43,938 nucleotides of DNA, taken from positions 1 to 43,938 of the forward strand of contig JASHPR010000048.1 of assembly GCA_030038015.1 (NCBI GenBank), read 5' to 3'. The position numbers were made by a program, and so were the translations under genes. Below the pieces are notes generated by a model, which was not told the DNA's origin, made no database searches, and saw only the letters and a list, made by a program, of their open reading frames with translations. The DNA comes from Streptosporangiaceae bacterium (lineage in GTDB: Bacteria > Actinomycetota > Actinomycetes > Streptosporangiales > Streptosporangiaceae). Below, piece by piece: positions 15,145 through 23,861 of this stretch (positions are counted from its first letter, which is position 1; each line of letters starts with the position of its first letter).

Positions 15145-16779
15145 ATGAATCTTGGGTACACCATCCGCGCTTCACAGGTCATGGTGCGTCATCCCGTTCA
15201 GGGGGTCGAACGCGTCCGCGGGCGCATTGACAGACGCAGGGACTTGCGGGACTTGGCGGGGCTCGGCACGTCGGTCAGTGATTTCTACGGCGCGGTCGCG
15301 GACTGGGCGCCACGACTCCACGCCCTGCTTGACCTGCCCTGGCCGTGCCCGGCCGTAGCCGACTTCGAGCGGGTGTGGGACGGGATCGTCGCCGACCTGA
15401 GCAGCGCCGGCGTACGCGTCGGGATACGCTCCTACGGCGGGTGGAACGACGGCGATAAAGCGTTCGCCGAGGCCATCTGGTGCATCATCCTGCACCGGCG
15501 CCCCGGAAAAGTAGTGGAGACGGGCGTTGCTCACGGGCTTACCACCCGGGTAGTCCTCGAGGCGCTCGAGCGCAACGGCTGCGGCCATCTCTGGAGCATT
15601 GATCTGCCGGCCGTCGATTCGGCCCTGCATTCCGAGATCGGCATGGCGATTCCGCAGCACCGGCGCCATCGCTGGACGTACGTCCCCGGAACGGCCCGTC
15701 AGCGGCTGCCCGCGCTGCTCGATAAGCTGACGGGGATCGACGTCTTCATACATGACAGCCTGCACACCGGGCGCAACCAGATGTTCGAGCTCGAATCGGC
15801 ATGGTCCGCTATGCGGGACGGCGCGGTGGCCGTGGTCGATGATATCGATCACAGCCTCGCATTCCGGACCTTCGTCGACCGCGGGGAGCAGCGCAGGTGG
15901 CTGGCTGCCAGGCACGTAACCGGGCCCGGTCTCGCGGTCGAATCGGGGCTGTGGGGACTGGTCGTCAAGGACCGTGAGGCGCTGGCGCCGTCACGGCGAC
16001 GGCCGCGGCCGGGCCGCGCCGCGGTGAGCGACATAAGGGACAATCAGCACTACCGTGCCCTGCGCCCGCTGATGAGCACCGGCACGGCTCGCGACACCCG
16101 GCACGTGCGGATCGAACTGGCCGTCACGAGAGAGATCGCCCGTGCCGTCCGGCTTCGGGCGCCGTCCGGTGCCCGCATCCTGCAGATCCAGGCGCACCAC
16201 GGCCAGGAGACCTTGCTCCTGCGCGACCAGCTTGACCGCCCGGACCGCCCGGTTATCTACGATCAGGAGGACGCGCGTGATGCCGAGGCCAGGGCGGGGA
16301 CGCAGTTCGAGCAAGTGGATTTCGAATCGGCAGCGTTCCCTGCCTCCGGCGGGGTCTTTGACGTTGTTGTCTGGAACCGTAATCTGGTCACCCTGAAGAA
16401 CGCCGTGCCGGCCCTGCGCGAGGCCCGCAGGGTGCTGAGGCCGGGGGGTCTCCTCGTGCTCGCGGTCCCCAATCTGGCCGCCCTGCACAACCGCGTGCTC
16501 CTGCTGGCCGGCCGGCAGCCGACCACGCTGCACATCGACAACGGGGACCACGTCCGCGGTTTTGCCAGCGGCTCGATGACCAGGTTCCTCGAGCGCGATC
16601 TGGAATTCCGCGTCGTGCAGATCACAGGCGTGGGCATCGCCCCGGTCACCGGGGCTGTCTTGCCGCGGCCGTTTCGCGGTATCGGCCACACCGTCGTATG
16701 GGTCCTGCAGAAACCGGGAGGGACAACACCCGGCCGTTCGCAGCCGGCCACGGCCGGGTTGCATTCCGCCGGCGTTTAG
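15145..16779 (+). CDS. two-domain class I methyltransferase fusion
   Basis: ATG 15145, nine bases after AGGAG, gives 544 residues; the 720-residue track ORF extends into the upstream gene and is wrong. Domain 1 (about residues 60-285) resembles sugar or cephalosporin-hydroxylase-type methyltransferases: 'VVETGVAHGLTTRVVLEALE', then 'FIHDSLHTGRNQMFELE' and 'VAVVDDIDHS'. Domain 2 (about 335-520) has a Methyltransf_11-like core with 'ALREARRVLRPGGLLVLAVPN', but its motif I reads 'ILQIQAHHGQETLLL' instead of a Gly-rich SAM loop. So domain 1 may be active and domain 2 degenerate or structural. It probably O-methylates a sugar of the exopolysaccharide. The 3' end overlaps the convergent acyltransferase by 4 nt. 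Confidence 0.78.
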   Translation: MNLGYTIRASQVMVRHPVQGVERVRGRIDRRRDLRDLAGLGTSVSDFYGAVADWAPRLHALLDLPWPCPAVADFERVWDGIVADLSSAGVRVGIRSYGGWNDGDKAFAEAIWCIILHRRPGKVVETGVAHGLTTRVVLEALERNGCGHLWSIDLPAVDSALHSEIGMAIPQHRRHRWTYVPGTARQRLPALLDKLTGIDVFIHDSLHTGRNQMFELESAWSAMRDGAVAVVDDIDHSLAFRTFVDRGEQRRWLAARHVTGPGLAVESGLWGLVVKDREALAPSRRRPRPGRAAVSDIRDNQHYRALRPLMSTGTARDTRHVRIELAVTREIARAVRLRAPSGARILQIQAHHGQETLLLRDQLDRPDRPVIYDQEDARDAEARAGTQFEQVDFESAAFPASGGVFDVVVWNRNLVTLKNAVPALREARRVLRPGGLLVLAVPNLAALHNRVLLLAGRQPTTLHIDNGDHVRGFASGSMTRFLERDLEFRVVQITGVGIAPVTGAVLPRPFRGIGHTVVWVLQKPGGTTPGRSQPATAGLHSAGV

Positions 16780-17387
16780 AGCGCCCGCAAACCCTGGCCG
16801 GACTCGGCGTACTGCTCGCCGGTCTGCGGACAGCGCCATTCCCCGTCGCCCGCCTCGACCAGCCGCACCCCGGCGCGGCCCACCCACCCGATGCGCCGCG
16901 CCGGCGAGCCGACGACCAGCGCGAAGTCCCGCACGTCGCGAGTGACCACGGCGCCGGCCCCGATCATGGCCCAGCGTCCCACCTCGCAGCCCGCCAGGAT
17001 CACGGCGCGGGCGCCGATCGATGCCCCCTCCCGTACCCGCACCCCCTGGGCCTGCCAGTCCGCGGGCCGCTTGAGGTTTCCCGAGACCCCGACCGAGCGC
17101 GGAAACATGTCATTGGTGAGCACGGCAGCGGGGCCGATGAACACGCCGTCTTCCAGCCGGGCCGGCTCGTAGACCAGCGCGTAGTTCTGCAGCTTGACCT
17201 TGTCGCCGATGATCACACCGGGGCCGACGTAGGCACCGCGGCCCACGATGCAGTCACGGCCCAGGCGTGCGTTCTCTCGTACCTGCGCCAGGTGCCACAC
17301 CGTCGTGCCGGGCCCGATCTCGGCGGACGGGTCGACGTCCGCGGTGGCCTGCACCGGCGGAGGTCGGGTGTCAGTGTCCTCGGTCAC
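16776..17387 (-). CDS. left-handed beta-helix N-acetyltransferase (WbpD/WlbB-like)
   Basis: This 203-residue protein starts at GTG 17387. It consists of hexapeptide repeats, for example 'AEIGPGTTVWHLAQVREN', 'IGDKVKLQNYALVYEPARLED', 'VFIGPAAVLTND' and 'IGARAVILAGCEVGRWAMIGAGAVV', ending with 'GSPARRIGWVGRAG'. This order is characteristic of trimeric acetyltransferases that N-acetylate 3-amino-3-deoxy sugar nucleotides in surface polysaccharide pathways (WbpD, WlbB). The C-terminal 'GEWRCPQTGEQY' extension is also found in such enzymes. A matching aminotransferase and sugar dehydrogenase lie elsewhere in the island. The exact sugar is inferred. Confidence 0.85.
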   Translation of the reverse strand: MTEDTDTRPPPVQATADVDPSAEIGPGTTVWHLAQVRENARLGRDCIVGRGAYVGPGVIIGDKVKLQNYALVYEPARLEDGVFIGPAAVLTNDMFPRSVGVSGNLKRPADWQAQGVRVREGASIGARAVILAGCEVGRWAMIGAGAVVTRDVRDFALVVGSPARRIGWVGRAGVRLVEAGDGEWRCPQTGEQYAESGQGLRAL

Positions 17388-17531
17388 CTGTGTCGCCTTC
17401 GGTCGCGTTCGGTGCCAGGCTCCGCCGGCCCTACGTTTGTTGAGGGGAGACTACCTGCATCAGATCGGCTACGGTACAGGCCCTGTGCACTGCTGTGCGA
17501 GATTCTTACCAGCAAGGCAGGGGGCTGAGCC

Positions 17532-18755
17532 ATGCCTGACACAGATGTGGCCATCGTGGGCGCCGGCCCGTACGGGCTGTCCGCCGCCGCTCACCTTCGC
17601 GCCGCCGGAGTGGACGTCCGGGTCCTGGGCGACCCGATGTCGTTCTGGCGAACCATGCCCGCCGGCATGCTTCTGCGATCGAACTGGACCGCCACGTCGA
17701 TCGCCGATTACCGGGGCCCGGTGTCGCTCGATGCGTTCTGCGCCGCGACCGGCGTGCAGGTTGGCCGGCCGGTCCCGCTGGCTCGCTTCATCGAGTACGG
17801 CACCTGGGTGCAGCAGCGGGTCGCCCCCGACGTGGACCGCAGGACGGTGGAAACGCTTGACGGTGACGGGGACGGGTTCTGCCTCGTGCTCGCCGGCGGC
17901 GAGCGGCTTGAGGCGCGCCGGGTGGTGGTCGCCGCAGGCATCAAGCCGTTTCCCAACCGCCCCGCCTTTGCCGACGGGCTGCCGCCCGAGCTGGCTACCC
18001 ACACGGGGGATCATCAGGACCTGTCCCGGTTCTCGGGAGCCAAGGTGCTCGTCGTGGGGGGCGGGCAGAGCGCGCTGGAGTCCGCCGCGCTGCTGCACGA
18101 GAGCGGCGCCGAGACCGAGGTCGTCGTGCGCGCCGATCACCTGAACTGGCTGCACGGCGGAAAGTACCAGCGCAGGCTCGGCCGCCTCTCCCCTTTGCTC
18201 TACGCCCCGACCGACGTCGGGCCCATGGGACTGTCCCGCCTGGTCGCCGTTCCCGGCCTGTTCCGGCGGTTCCCCCGCGCGGCTGCGGATCCGCTCGCTT
18301 ACCGGTCGATCCGCCCGGCCGGCGCTGCGTGGCTGGGCCCCCGGCTGCAGGACGTGCCGATCACCATGACCCGGTCGATCGTGTCCGCGACGGCACGGGG
18401 CGGAGGGGTCCGCGTCACGTTCGGCGACGGGGACGAGCGGGCCGCCGATCACCTGCTGCTCGGCACCGGTTACCGCGTGGACATCGCGCGCTACCCATTC
18501 CTGGCGCCGTCGTTGCTCGCTCGCTTGCGGCGGGTGAACGGCTACCCCGTGCTCGGGCGCGGCCTGGAGTCGTCCGTGCCGGGCCTGCACTTCCTCGGCG
18601 CTCCGGCGGCGTTCAGCTTCGGGCCGACCATGCGCTTCGTCTCCGGAGGGTGGTACGCGGGCCGGGCGCTGACCCGGGCGGTGGCCGGCCGGGCCCGGCC
18701 GGGCCGGCTCGACGCGGCGGCTCCGGCCGCGGTCACGATGAGCGACGCGTCTTAA
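17532..18755 (+). CDS. FAD/NAD(P)-dependent oxidoreductase, flavin monooxygenase-like
   Basis: This 407-residue protein has two dinucleotide-binding sites: 'VAIVGAGPYGLSAAAHL' at the N-terminus for FAD and 'VLVVGGGQSALESAALL' at about residue 172 for NAD(P)H. 'LLLGTGYRVD' near residue 315 matches the conserved ATG/GTGY motif of lysine/ornithine and related N-monooxygenases. Overall it fits SidA-like or FMO-like flavoproteins. It stands alone on the plus strand, divergent from the acyltransferase with 144 nt between. Its link to polysaccharide is unclear; oxidation of an amino sugar is one possibility. Confidence 0.82.
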   Translation: MPDTDVAIVGAGPYGLSAAAHLRAAGVDVRVLGDPMSFWRTMPAGMLLRSNWTATSIADYRGPVSLDAFCAATGVQVGRPVPLARFIEYGTWVQQRVAPDVDRRTVETLDGDGDGFCLVLAGGERLEARRVVVAAGIKPFPNRPAFADGLPPELATHTGDHQDLSRFSGAKVLVVGGGQSALESAALLHESGAETEVVVRADHLNWLHGGKYQRRLGRLSPLLYAPTDVGPMGLSRLVAVPGLFRRFPRAAADPLAYRSIRPAGAAWLGPRLQDVPITMTRSIVSATARGGGVRVTFGDGDERAADHLLLGTGYRVDIARYPFLAPSLLARLRRVNGYPVLGRGLESSVPGLHFLGAPAAFSFGPTMRFVSGGWYAGRALTRAVAGRARPGRLDAAAPAAVTMSDAS

Positions 18756-18988
18756 CCGGCGGCGTGAGCCGGTTCGCGGGCCCGCTGACGGGCTCAGATA
18801 CGCCAGATGGGGGTGGCCTGGTGCGCACCCGCGCAACAAGCTTGGAACGAAAAAAGGCGGCTCTGCTGTGTGCGCTGAGCATTCTGCCCCGGGCGATGTG
18901 CGGGCCAGCAGGTGCGCAGCCAGACACCCCGGTTCGTTGTCTTGGGGGGCGTAGCGCCTGCAGAACCACGTGGGAGGGGGCGCGGACC

Positions 18989-21154
18989 ATGGTCGCGAAG
19001 GGCCGATGCCAGCGCAGCGGTGCATGGTGGTTCCGGCGTGGCGGGCGGCGCGCCGCCTTGGTGTGCACGGCCGTTTCCGTCGGCCTGGCGATGGCCGGAC
19101 TCGCGGCCGTCAGCCAGGCGGCGTCGGCCCAGACCGCGACCGTGGTGTCGCTGAACTTCGACAACGACACCTACAGCGAGTACACCCTGGGCTACGAGGA
19201 TGCCCTGCAGCCCGCCGGGGTGGACGCGACGTACTACATCAACAGCGGCACCATCGGCACGTCCAACCATCTGACGTGGTCCGAGGTGCAGACTCTCTAC
19301 GCTGCGGGAGACGACATCGGCGGCAAGACCGTCGACGGCACCAACCTGACCACGCTCAGCACCTCGCAGCAGATCAGCGAGATCTGCAACGACGTGCAGA
19401 ACATGAAGGCGGAAGGCATAACCCCGCTCTCCTTCGCGTACCCCAGCGGGGCGTACAACACGACCATCGAGGCCGAGGTGCAAGGCTGCGGATACGGGAA
19501 TGCCCGGACGGCCGGCAGTCTGACCCCGAGCGGGCCCACCTACGCGGAGACGCTGCCGCCGCGCAGCTGGATGGCGCTGCGGGCCTACGCCCCGAGCGGC
19601 CAGGTCACGCTGGCCAACCTGGAGTCCCTGGTGACCAGCGCGTCCGCCAAGGGCGGCTGGATCCCGATCGTGATCGGCAAGGTCTGCTCGCAGACGCTGG
19701 ATCCGACGAACTACAGCGCGTGCACGTCCTCGGCGGGCTGGATCCAGCTCAGCGATCTGCAGTCCTTCATCACCTGGGTGCAGGACGCCGGGCAGTCGGG
19801 CGACGCGCCAGCCGGGACCGTGTTCCAGACCATGGGGGCCACCGCCAAGCAGTATTCGACCGCTCCGACCACCACGATCTCCTGCAACGGGTCGCCGTGC
19901 CAGACGACCACCTACGACCAGACGGTCTATGTCACCCTGTCGGCGACCGATCTCGGGTCGGGCGTCGGCAGCGTGCATTACACGCTGAACGGCACGACTC
20001 CCACCCTGTCCAGCCCCACCTACACGGGGCAGTTCCCGTTGACGGCGACCACCACCGTGGAGTACACGGCCTGGGACAACGCCGGGAACGAGGAGGCCGT
20101 GCAGACGCAGACCATACCGATCCAAGAGCCTCCCGATACCACGATCCCGACCACCACCATTTCCTGCAACGGGGCGGCGTGCCAGAGCACTCCGTACTAC
20201 CAGCCGGTGACGGTGGCGCTGACCGCGTCGGACACGGGTGGCTGGGGCGTGGCGAATACCTACTACACCACCAACGGCACCACTCCCACGACGTCAAGTC
20301 CGGTGTACACCGGGCCGTTCACGATCAACGGGCCCACCACCGTTGAATTCTTCACGACCGCCCTGTCCGGCAACACCGAGCCGGTGGTTACCCAGCAGAT
20401 CCAGGTGGACACGGTGGTCTCGCTGACCTTCGACGACCAGTGGGAGGACGAGTGGCTGTACGGGCAGCCGCTGATGCAGCAGTACGGCTTCCTGGGAACC
20501 TACTACGTGATCACCTCCGACAGCGACAACGGCTACGCGTGCTGCATGTCGTGGTCGCAGCTGGACACGCTGGAGGCCGAGGGAAATGACGTCGGCGGGC
20601 AGACCATCGACCACCCGAACCTCACGACGCTGACCGTGGCGGAGATGCAAGAGGAGCTGTGCGGCTCCCGGCAGGACATGATCAACAACGGCATCCCGGA
20701 CCCGGTGTCGATGGCCTACCCCTACGGGGACTACAACGCAACCGTGGAGAGCGTCGCCTCGGAGTGCGGGTGGCTCACCGCGCGCCAAGGCGGCGGCATC
20801 TCTAATTCGAATACCGTGCCCACCACGCCATACATATCAACCATTCCGCCCGCGAACCCCATGGCGCTGCCCACGATCGCGGTGGACGGAACGGCCGACG
20901 AGAATCTCAACGACCTCGAGGCCTTCGTGGATGCTGCCTCGGCGCACGGTGGCGGCTGGCTCCCCATCACCTTCCACGATGTCTGCGACGCCAACGCCTC
21001 CGACTACAGCACCTGCATGTCCGAATACGGGTCGATCCAGGACACGATCTTCGGCCAGTTCCTCGCCTGGCTGGCGGATGCCGGCCAGCCAGGCGGCGCG
21101 CCAGCAGGAGTCGTGGTGGAGGACGTCTGCCAAGTCATGGACGACTGCGGCTAA
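18989..21154 (+). CDS. secreted protein with two NodB-like domains flanking two CHB_HEX_C-like modules
   Basis: ATG 18989 follows GGGAGGGGG and gives 721 residues; the 941-residue track ORF starts inside the upstream gene. A signal peptide (about residues 1-50, ending in 'SQAASAQ') precedes a polysaccharide-deacetylase-like domain ('VVSLNFDNDTYSEYT', 'LSFAYPSGAYNTT'). Two beta-sandwich repeats of about 85 residues follow, each with 'TTISCNG..C' and 'YTLNGTTPT/YYTTNGTTPT', and then a second NodB domain ('VVSLTFDDQWEDEW', 'SMAYPYGDYNATV'). Metal-ligand motifs are degraded: domain 1 has 'GGKTVDGTNL' and domain 2 'GGQTIDHPNL', where active enzymes have His-x3-His. Domain 1 is almost certainly inactive and domain 2 doubtful. 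It probably binds or modifies the extracellular polysaccharide. Confidence 0.85.
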   Translation: MVAKGRCQRSGAWWFRRGGRRAALVCTAVSVGLAMAGLAAVSQAASAQTATVVSLNFDNDTYSEYTLGYEDALQPAGVDATYYINSGTIGTSNHLTWSEVQTLYAAGDDIGGKTVDGTNLTTLSTSQQISEICNDVQNMKAEGITPLSFAYPSGAYNTTIEAEVQGCGYGNARTAGSLTPSGPTYAETLPPRSWMALRAYAPSGQVTLANLESLVTSASAKGGWIPIVIGKVCSQTLDPTNYSACTSSAGWIQLSDLQSFITWVQDAGQSGDAPAGTVFQTMGATAKQYSTAPTTTISCNGSPCQTTTYDQTVYVTLSATDLGSGVGSVHYTLNGTTPTLSSPTYTGQFPLTATTTVEYTAWDNAGNEEAVQTQTIPIQEPPDTTIPTTTISCNGAACQSTPYYQPVTVALTASDTGGWGVANTYYTTNGTTPTTSSPVYTGPFTINGPTTVEFFTTALSGNTEPVVTQQIQVDTVVSLTFDDQWEDEWLYGQPLMQQYGFLGTYYVITSDSDNGYACCMSWSQLDTLEAEGNDVGGQTIDHPNLTTLTVAEMQEELCGSRQDMINNGIPDPVSMAYPYGDYNATVESVASECGWLTARQGGGISNSNTVPTTPYISTIPPANPMALPTIAVDGTADENLNDLEAFVDAASAHGGGWLPITFHDVCDANASDYSTCMSEYGSIQDTIFGQFLAWLADAGQPGGAPAGVVVEDVCQVMDDCG

Positions 21155-21281
21155 CGATCACCAGTGGCGGGGGTGACGTTCGGCCGGCCACTGACCACAG
21201 GGGCGGCCGGTCCCGGGCCGGATTAACCGTTCCCGCTAAGCGGGCAGACGCGGCTACGCTTGCGCGGCGGGCGAGAGCTGG

Positions 21282-22011
21282 GTGGACGAGGCGGACCAGG
21301 CCGAGATACCGCTGGCCGGGGATGACGTCACCGTGGGTGCGGGCCGGGCCGGTGACACGGTGCGGCGGCCGGCCGGGCCGCACTCGCCGCCGGTGCACGC
21401 GCTGCTGACGCACCTCGAATCGGTGGGCTTCGAGGGGCACCACGGTTCCTCGGCATCGACGGGTCCGGACCTGAGGTGCTGAGCTATATCGACGGCGAGG
21501 TGGCCGGACGGCCGCGCATCCCTGGATCGCCGACGAGTCCCGGCTGGCGTCGGCCGGACGGCTGGTGCGCGCCTGCGACGACGCGGCCGCGTCGTTCGCT
21601 CCTCCGCCGGACGTGCCGCTAGACAGAAGGCCGGCCGAACCGCCGGGGATCCCGGCCGCTCCGGCGTGTCCGCCGGATCTGGTCGGGCACGTCGACATCA
21701 CGCCCGAGAACGTGATCTTCCGAAACGGCCGGGCACACGCGCTGATCGACTTTGACCTGGCCACGCTGGCCGCCCGGGCCGACGAGGTGTTCAACGCGAT
21801 GCTGTGGTGGGCGCCGCTTTCCGATCCGCGCGACGTGGATCGGCTGCTGCGGGACGTCGGCGCGCCCCGGCGATCCGGCATTCGGGCGGAAACTCAGGGC
21901 GGCGGCCGGCAGCGGATGTGGGACGAGGGTGTGGGCGAGGTGATCAAGCGCCGCGAAGCCTGGCTGGACCGGCATGCCGTGACGCTGACCGCCGCCCTCA
22001 CCGAGCCGTAG
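21282..22011 (+). pseudogene. frameshifted phosphotransferase (APH/choline kinase-like) pseudogene
   Basis: No single frame is open, but consecutive frames read as one protein. Frame 1 gives 'LTHLESVGFEG' and then shifts to 'RFLGIDGSGPEVLSYIDGEVAGR'. It shifts again to 'WIADESRLASAGRLVRACDDAAASF' and reaches 'GHVDITPENVIFRNGRAHALIDFDLA', the catalytic loop and DFD of aminoglycoside-phosphotransferase-like kinases. Near 21850 another shift separates 'GDPAFGRKL' from 'RMWDEGVGEVIKRREAWL'. At least two, probably three, indels disrupt it. The 148-residue track ORF is the longest remaining piece. It is probably a decayed gene, unless the indels are sequencing errors. Confidence 0.75.
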
Positions 22012-22029
22012 CCGTCCGGGCGCTGGCGA

Positions 22030-23178
22030 TCAGCCCTTCCTGGCCACGGCGGCCAGGTGATCACGGTAGCCCTGCCCATAGGTTCGGGTAGGGGTGCCGC
22101 TGTAACTGGTGATCAGCGACGGCTCACCGGTACAGCTTCCCACATTCCACGCCCATGCCAGGTAGCTCACGCCGTGGGCATCTGACCAGTTCAGCAGGGG
22201 GAGGATGGAACTGGCGGTGCAGTTTATGGAGCCAATCTCGCCCTCCACCACGGGCACCTTGGCGGCCACCCGTGCGATCTGCGACGTCCAGCAAGCCGGT
22301 GCCGCACAGGGTGCCCAATCTGGCTCGTAGATGTGAATGGATGCGATCAGCTGGTGCAGCGGGTCGTGTGGCTCGTACTGCAGCCAGCGGTCGAGATCGC
22401 CCGCGTATTGCGGTCCGGCGATCATGAGCGGCTGGGTTGCCCCGGTCGCCCGGACCACGTCGACAAGCTGCTGCATCCCTGCCGCCTGGAAGGGAACGCC
22501 AGGGCAGGAGCCGCCGTGCAGTACACACGACCACGCGGCCGCGGTGTCCTTGTTCGAGTCGGGATACGGCTCGTTGAAAAGGTCGAAGATCAAGTGGTGA
22601 TCGTTCTTGAAGAACGTGGCCACGCTCCGCCAGAAGGCGGGCGAATGGTCGCTGTCCGCCATGGGTGCCTGGCTATCGGGAACTTCGCTGCCCGGCGCGG
22701 AGAAATGCAGGTTCAGGATCGGTGTGATCCCGAACCGCTCCAGCCGGTCCACATAGTCGGCGATGGCTGCACGGTATCTGGCCTTGGAGTAGGCGGGCTT
22801 GACGTTGTTGATGCCCAGCCAGCAATCCTCGTTGAGCGGGATGCGGACGGCGTTGACATGCCAGGACACTATCGCCTGGATGGCCGCGTCGGTGTCGGTA
22901 GGTCCGTCCCAAATGCCCCACCCCTCGGCGCAGGCATACTCCGCGCCGGAACGGTTGACCCCGGTAAGCCTGACGATCGCACCCTGCTGGTCGACGAGGT
23001 GATTGCCGCGCACCGACAGGACCGGTGCCATCCGGGCGGCGTGCGGCGCCACCTGGGCGGCGTGCGGCGCCACCTGGGCGGCGTGCCGTCGTGTCTGGGC
23101 AGCGATGGCGAGGTTAGACGCCGCGAGCCCGGCAAGACCTGCTGCCAGGGCGTAAGCGGCCAGGCGAAGATTAGTCAC
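22030..23178 (-). CDS. secreted glycoside hydrolase family 5 (cellulase-like)
   Basis: This protein has 382 residues from GTG 23178, which follows a GAGGGGCGGGG stretch; the track start 12 codons upstream is possible. A signal/anchor segment 'LRLAAYALAAGLAGLAASNLAIAA' precedes a short repeat linker and the GH5 (beta/alpha)8 domain. The acid/base Glu is in 'FDLFNEPYPD' and the nucleophile Glu in 'VPVVEGEIGS'; 'AVRIPLNEDCW' gives the conserved Arg and 'SIHIYEPDW' the His/Tyr region. It would cut a beta-glycan outside the cell, perhaps trimming the polysaccharide, as endoglucanases do in cellulose and EPS loci. It is the last gene of the GT4-dehydrogenase-YdcF-GH5 operon. Confidence 0.9.
   Translation of the reverse strand: MTNLRLAAYALAAGLAGLAASNLAIAAQTRRHAAQVAPHAAQVAPHAARMAPVLSVRGNHLVDQQGAIVRLTGVNRSGAEYACAEGWGIWDGPTDTDAAIQAIVSWHVNAVRIPLNEDCWLGINNVKPAYSKARYRAAIADYVDRLERFGITPILNLHFSAPGSEVPDSQAPMADSDHSPAFWRSVATFFKNDHHLIFDLFNEPYPDSNKDTAAAWSCVLHGGSCPGVPFQAAGMQQLVDVVRATGATQPLMIAGPQYAGDLDRWLQYEPHDPLHQLIASIHIYEPDWAPCAAPACWTSQIARVAAKVPVVEGEIGSINCTASSILPLLNWSDAHGVSYLAWAWNVGSCTGEPSLITSYSGTPTRTYGQGYRDHLAAVARKG
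23034..23096 (-). repeat. 21-bp tandem repeat coding for AAQVAPH units
   Basis: Two perfect and one decayed copy of a 21-bp unit (23034-23054, 23055-23075, 23076-23096) encode the heptapeptide repeat just after the GH5 signal segment. Copy number is likely to vary between strains by slippage. Confidence 0.7.
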
Positions 23179-23249
23179 GGCCGCAGCCCCGCCCCTCGAC
23201 CGCACCCACCGCAAACCCGGTGCGCACTAATTGAGGCAGCGCGGGCCGG

Positions 23250-23861
23250 TCAGCAGCTACGCTGCAGCACTTCTTCCTTGAACATCGCTGCCCACTGATA
23301 GGCGATCTGATATGGCCATTCGAGTACCGGCAGCGGGGTGGTGACCACGTAGATCTTGCCGACGTAACAGCGCTCGAACCTGATGCGCGCGCGTATGACC
23401 TGGTCCGGCGTGACCACCAGCACGACAGACCGCCAGTGGTATTTTCTCGCGAGATGGCTGACAAACTCGGCCTCCCCCTGGGTCGTGCGCGGGCGGGGCA
23501 GGAAGCAGATCACCTTGAAGGTCTGGCTCTGCGGACTGCACACGCTGCCGGGAACCGGATGCGGCAAGCCCTGCGAGACAACGAGGACGGGTGCCCGATG
23601 CTGATGCGCCAGCTCCAGGCCCTTGCCCAGGCGGTCGCCCTGTCCGCCCAGCACGACGATCGCGTCCACCCGCCCCGGCATGCCCTGGCCGGGGGGCCAG
23701 ATGAAAAGAACGCCCGTGGCGGCGCAAAACCCCGCGAGAACGATGATCAGCGCGGCACCTGCCAGACGCCAGCGCCGGCGACGAACCGCCCGGCGGTTGG
23801 CTTGCGGCACGGCCGGCTGCCAGCTCGTGTTTTGAGAGGCCGGGCTCCGCGGTGTTCTCAT
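23250..23861 (-). CDS. YdcF/DUF218 family membrane-anchored protein
   Basis: ATG 23861 overlaps the stop of the dehydrogenase gene (ATGA) and gives 203 residues; the longer track ORF is a read-through in the dehydrogenase gene. One N-terminal membrane helix 'LAGAALIIVLAGFCAATGVLFI' leads to an extracytoplasmic DUF218 domain: 'DAIVVLGGQGDRLGKGLELA', 'VLVVSQGL', 'TTQGEAEFVSHLARKYHWRSVVLVVT' and 'RARIRFERCY'. DUF218 proteins (SanA, ElyC, YdcF) act in envelope polysaccharide and peptidoglycan metabolism, with poorly defined chemistry. The operon position supports a role in export or maturation of the polysaccharide. Confidence 0.85.
   Translation of the reverse strand: MRTPRSPASQNTSWQPAVPQANRRAVRRRRWRLAGAALIIVLAGFCAATGVLFIWPPGQGMPGRVDAIVVLGGQGDRLGKGLELAHQHRAPVLVVSQGLPHPVPGSVCSPQSQTFKVICFLPRPRTTQGEAEFVSHLARKYHWRSVVLVVTPDQVIRARIRFERCYVGKIYVVTTPLPVLEWPYQIAYQWAAMFKEEVLQRSC

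Noticed and set aside
23034-23096. CRISPR-like array
   Set aside because: The 21-bp units are directly adjacent without spacers and lie in frame inside the GH5 gene.
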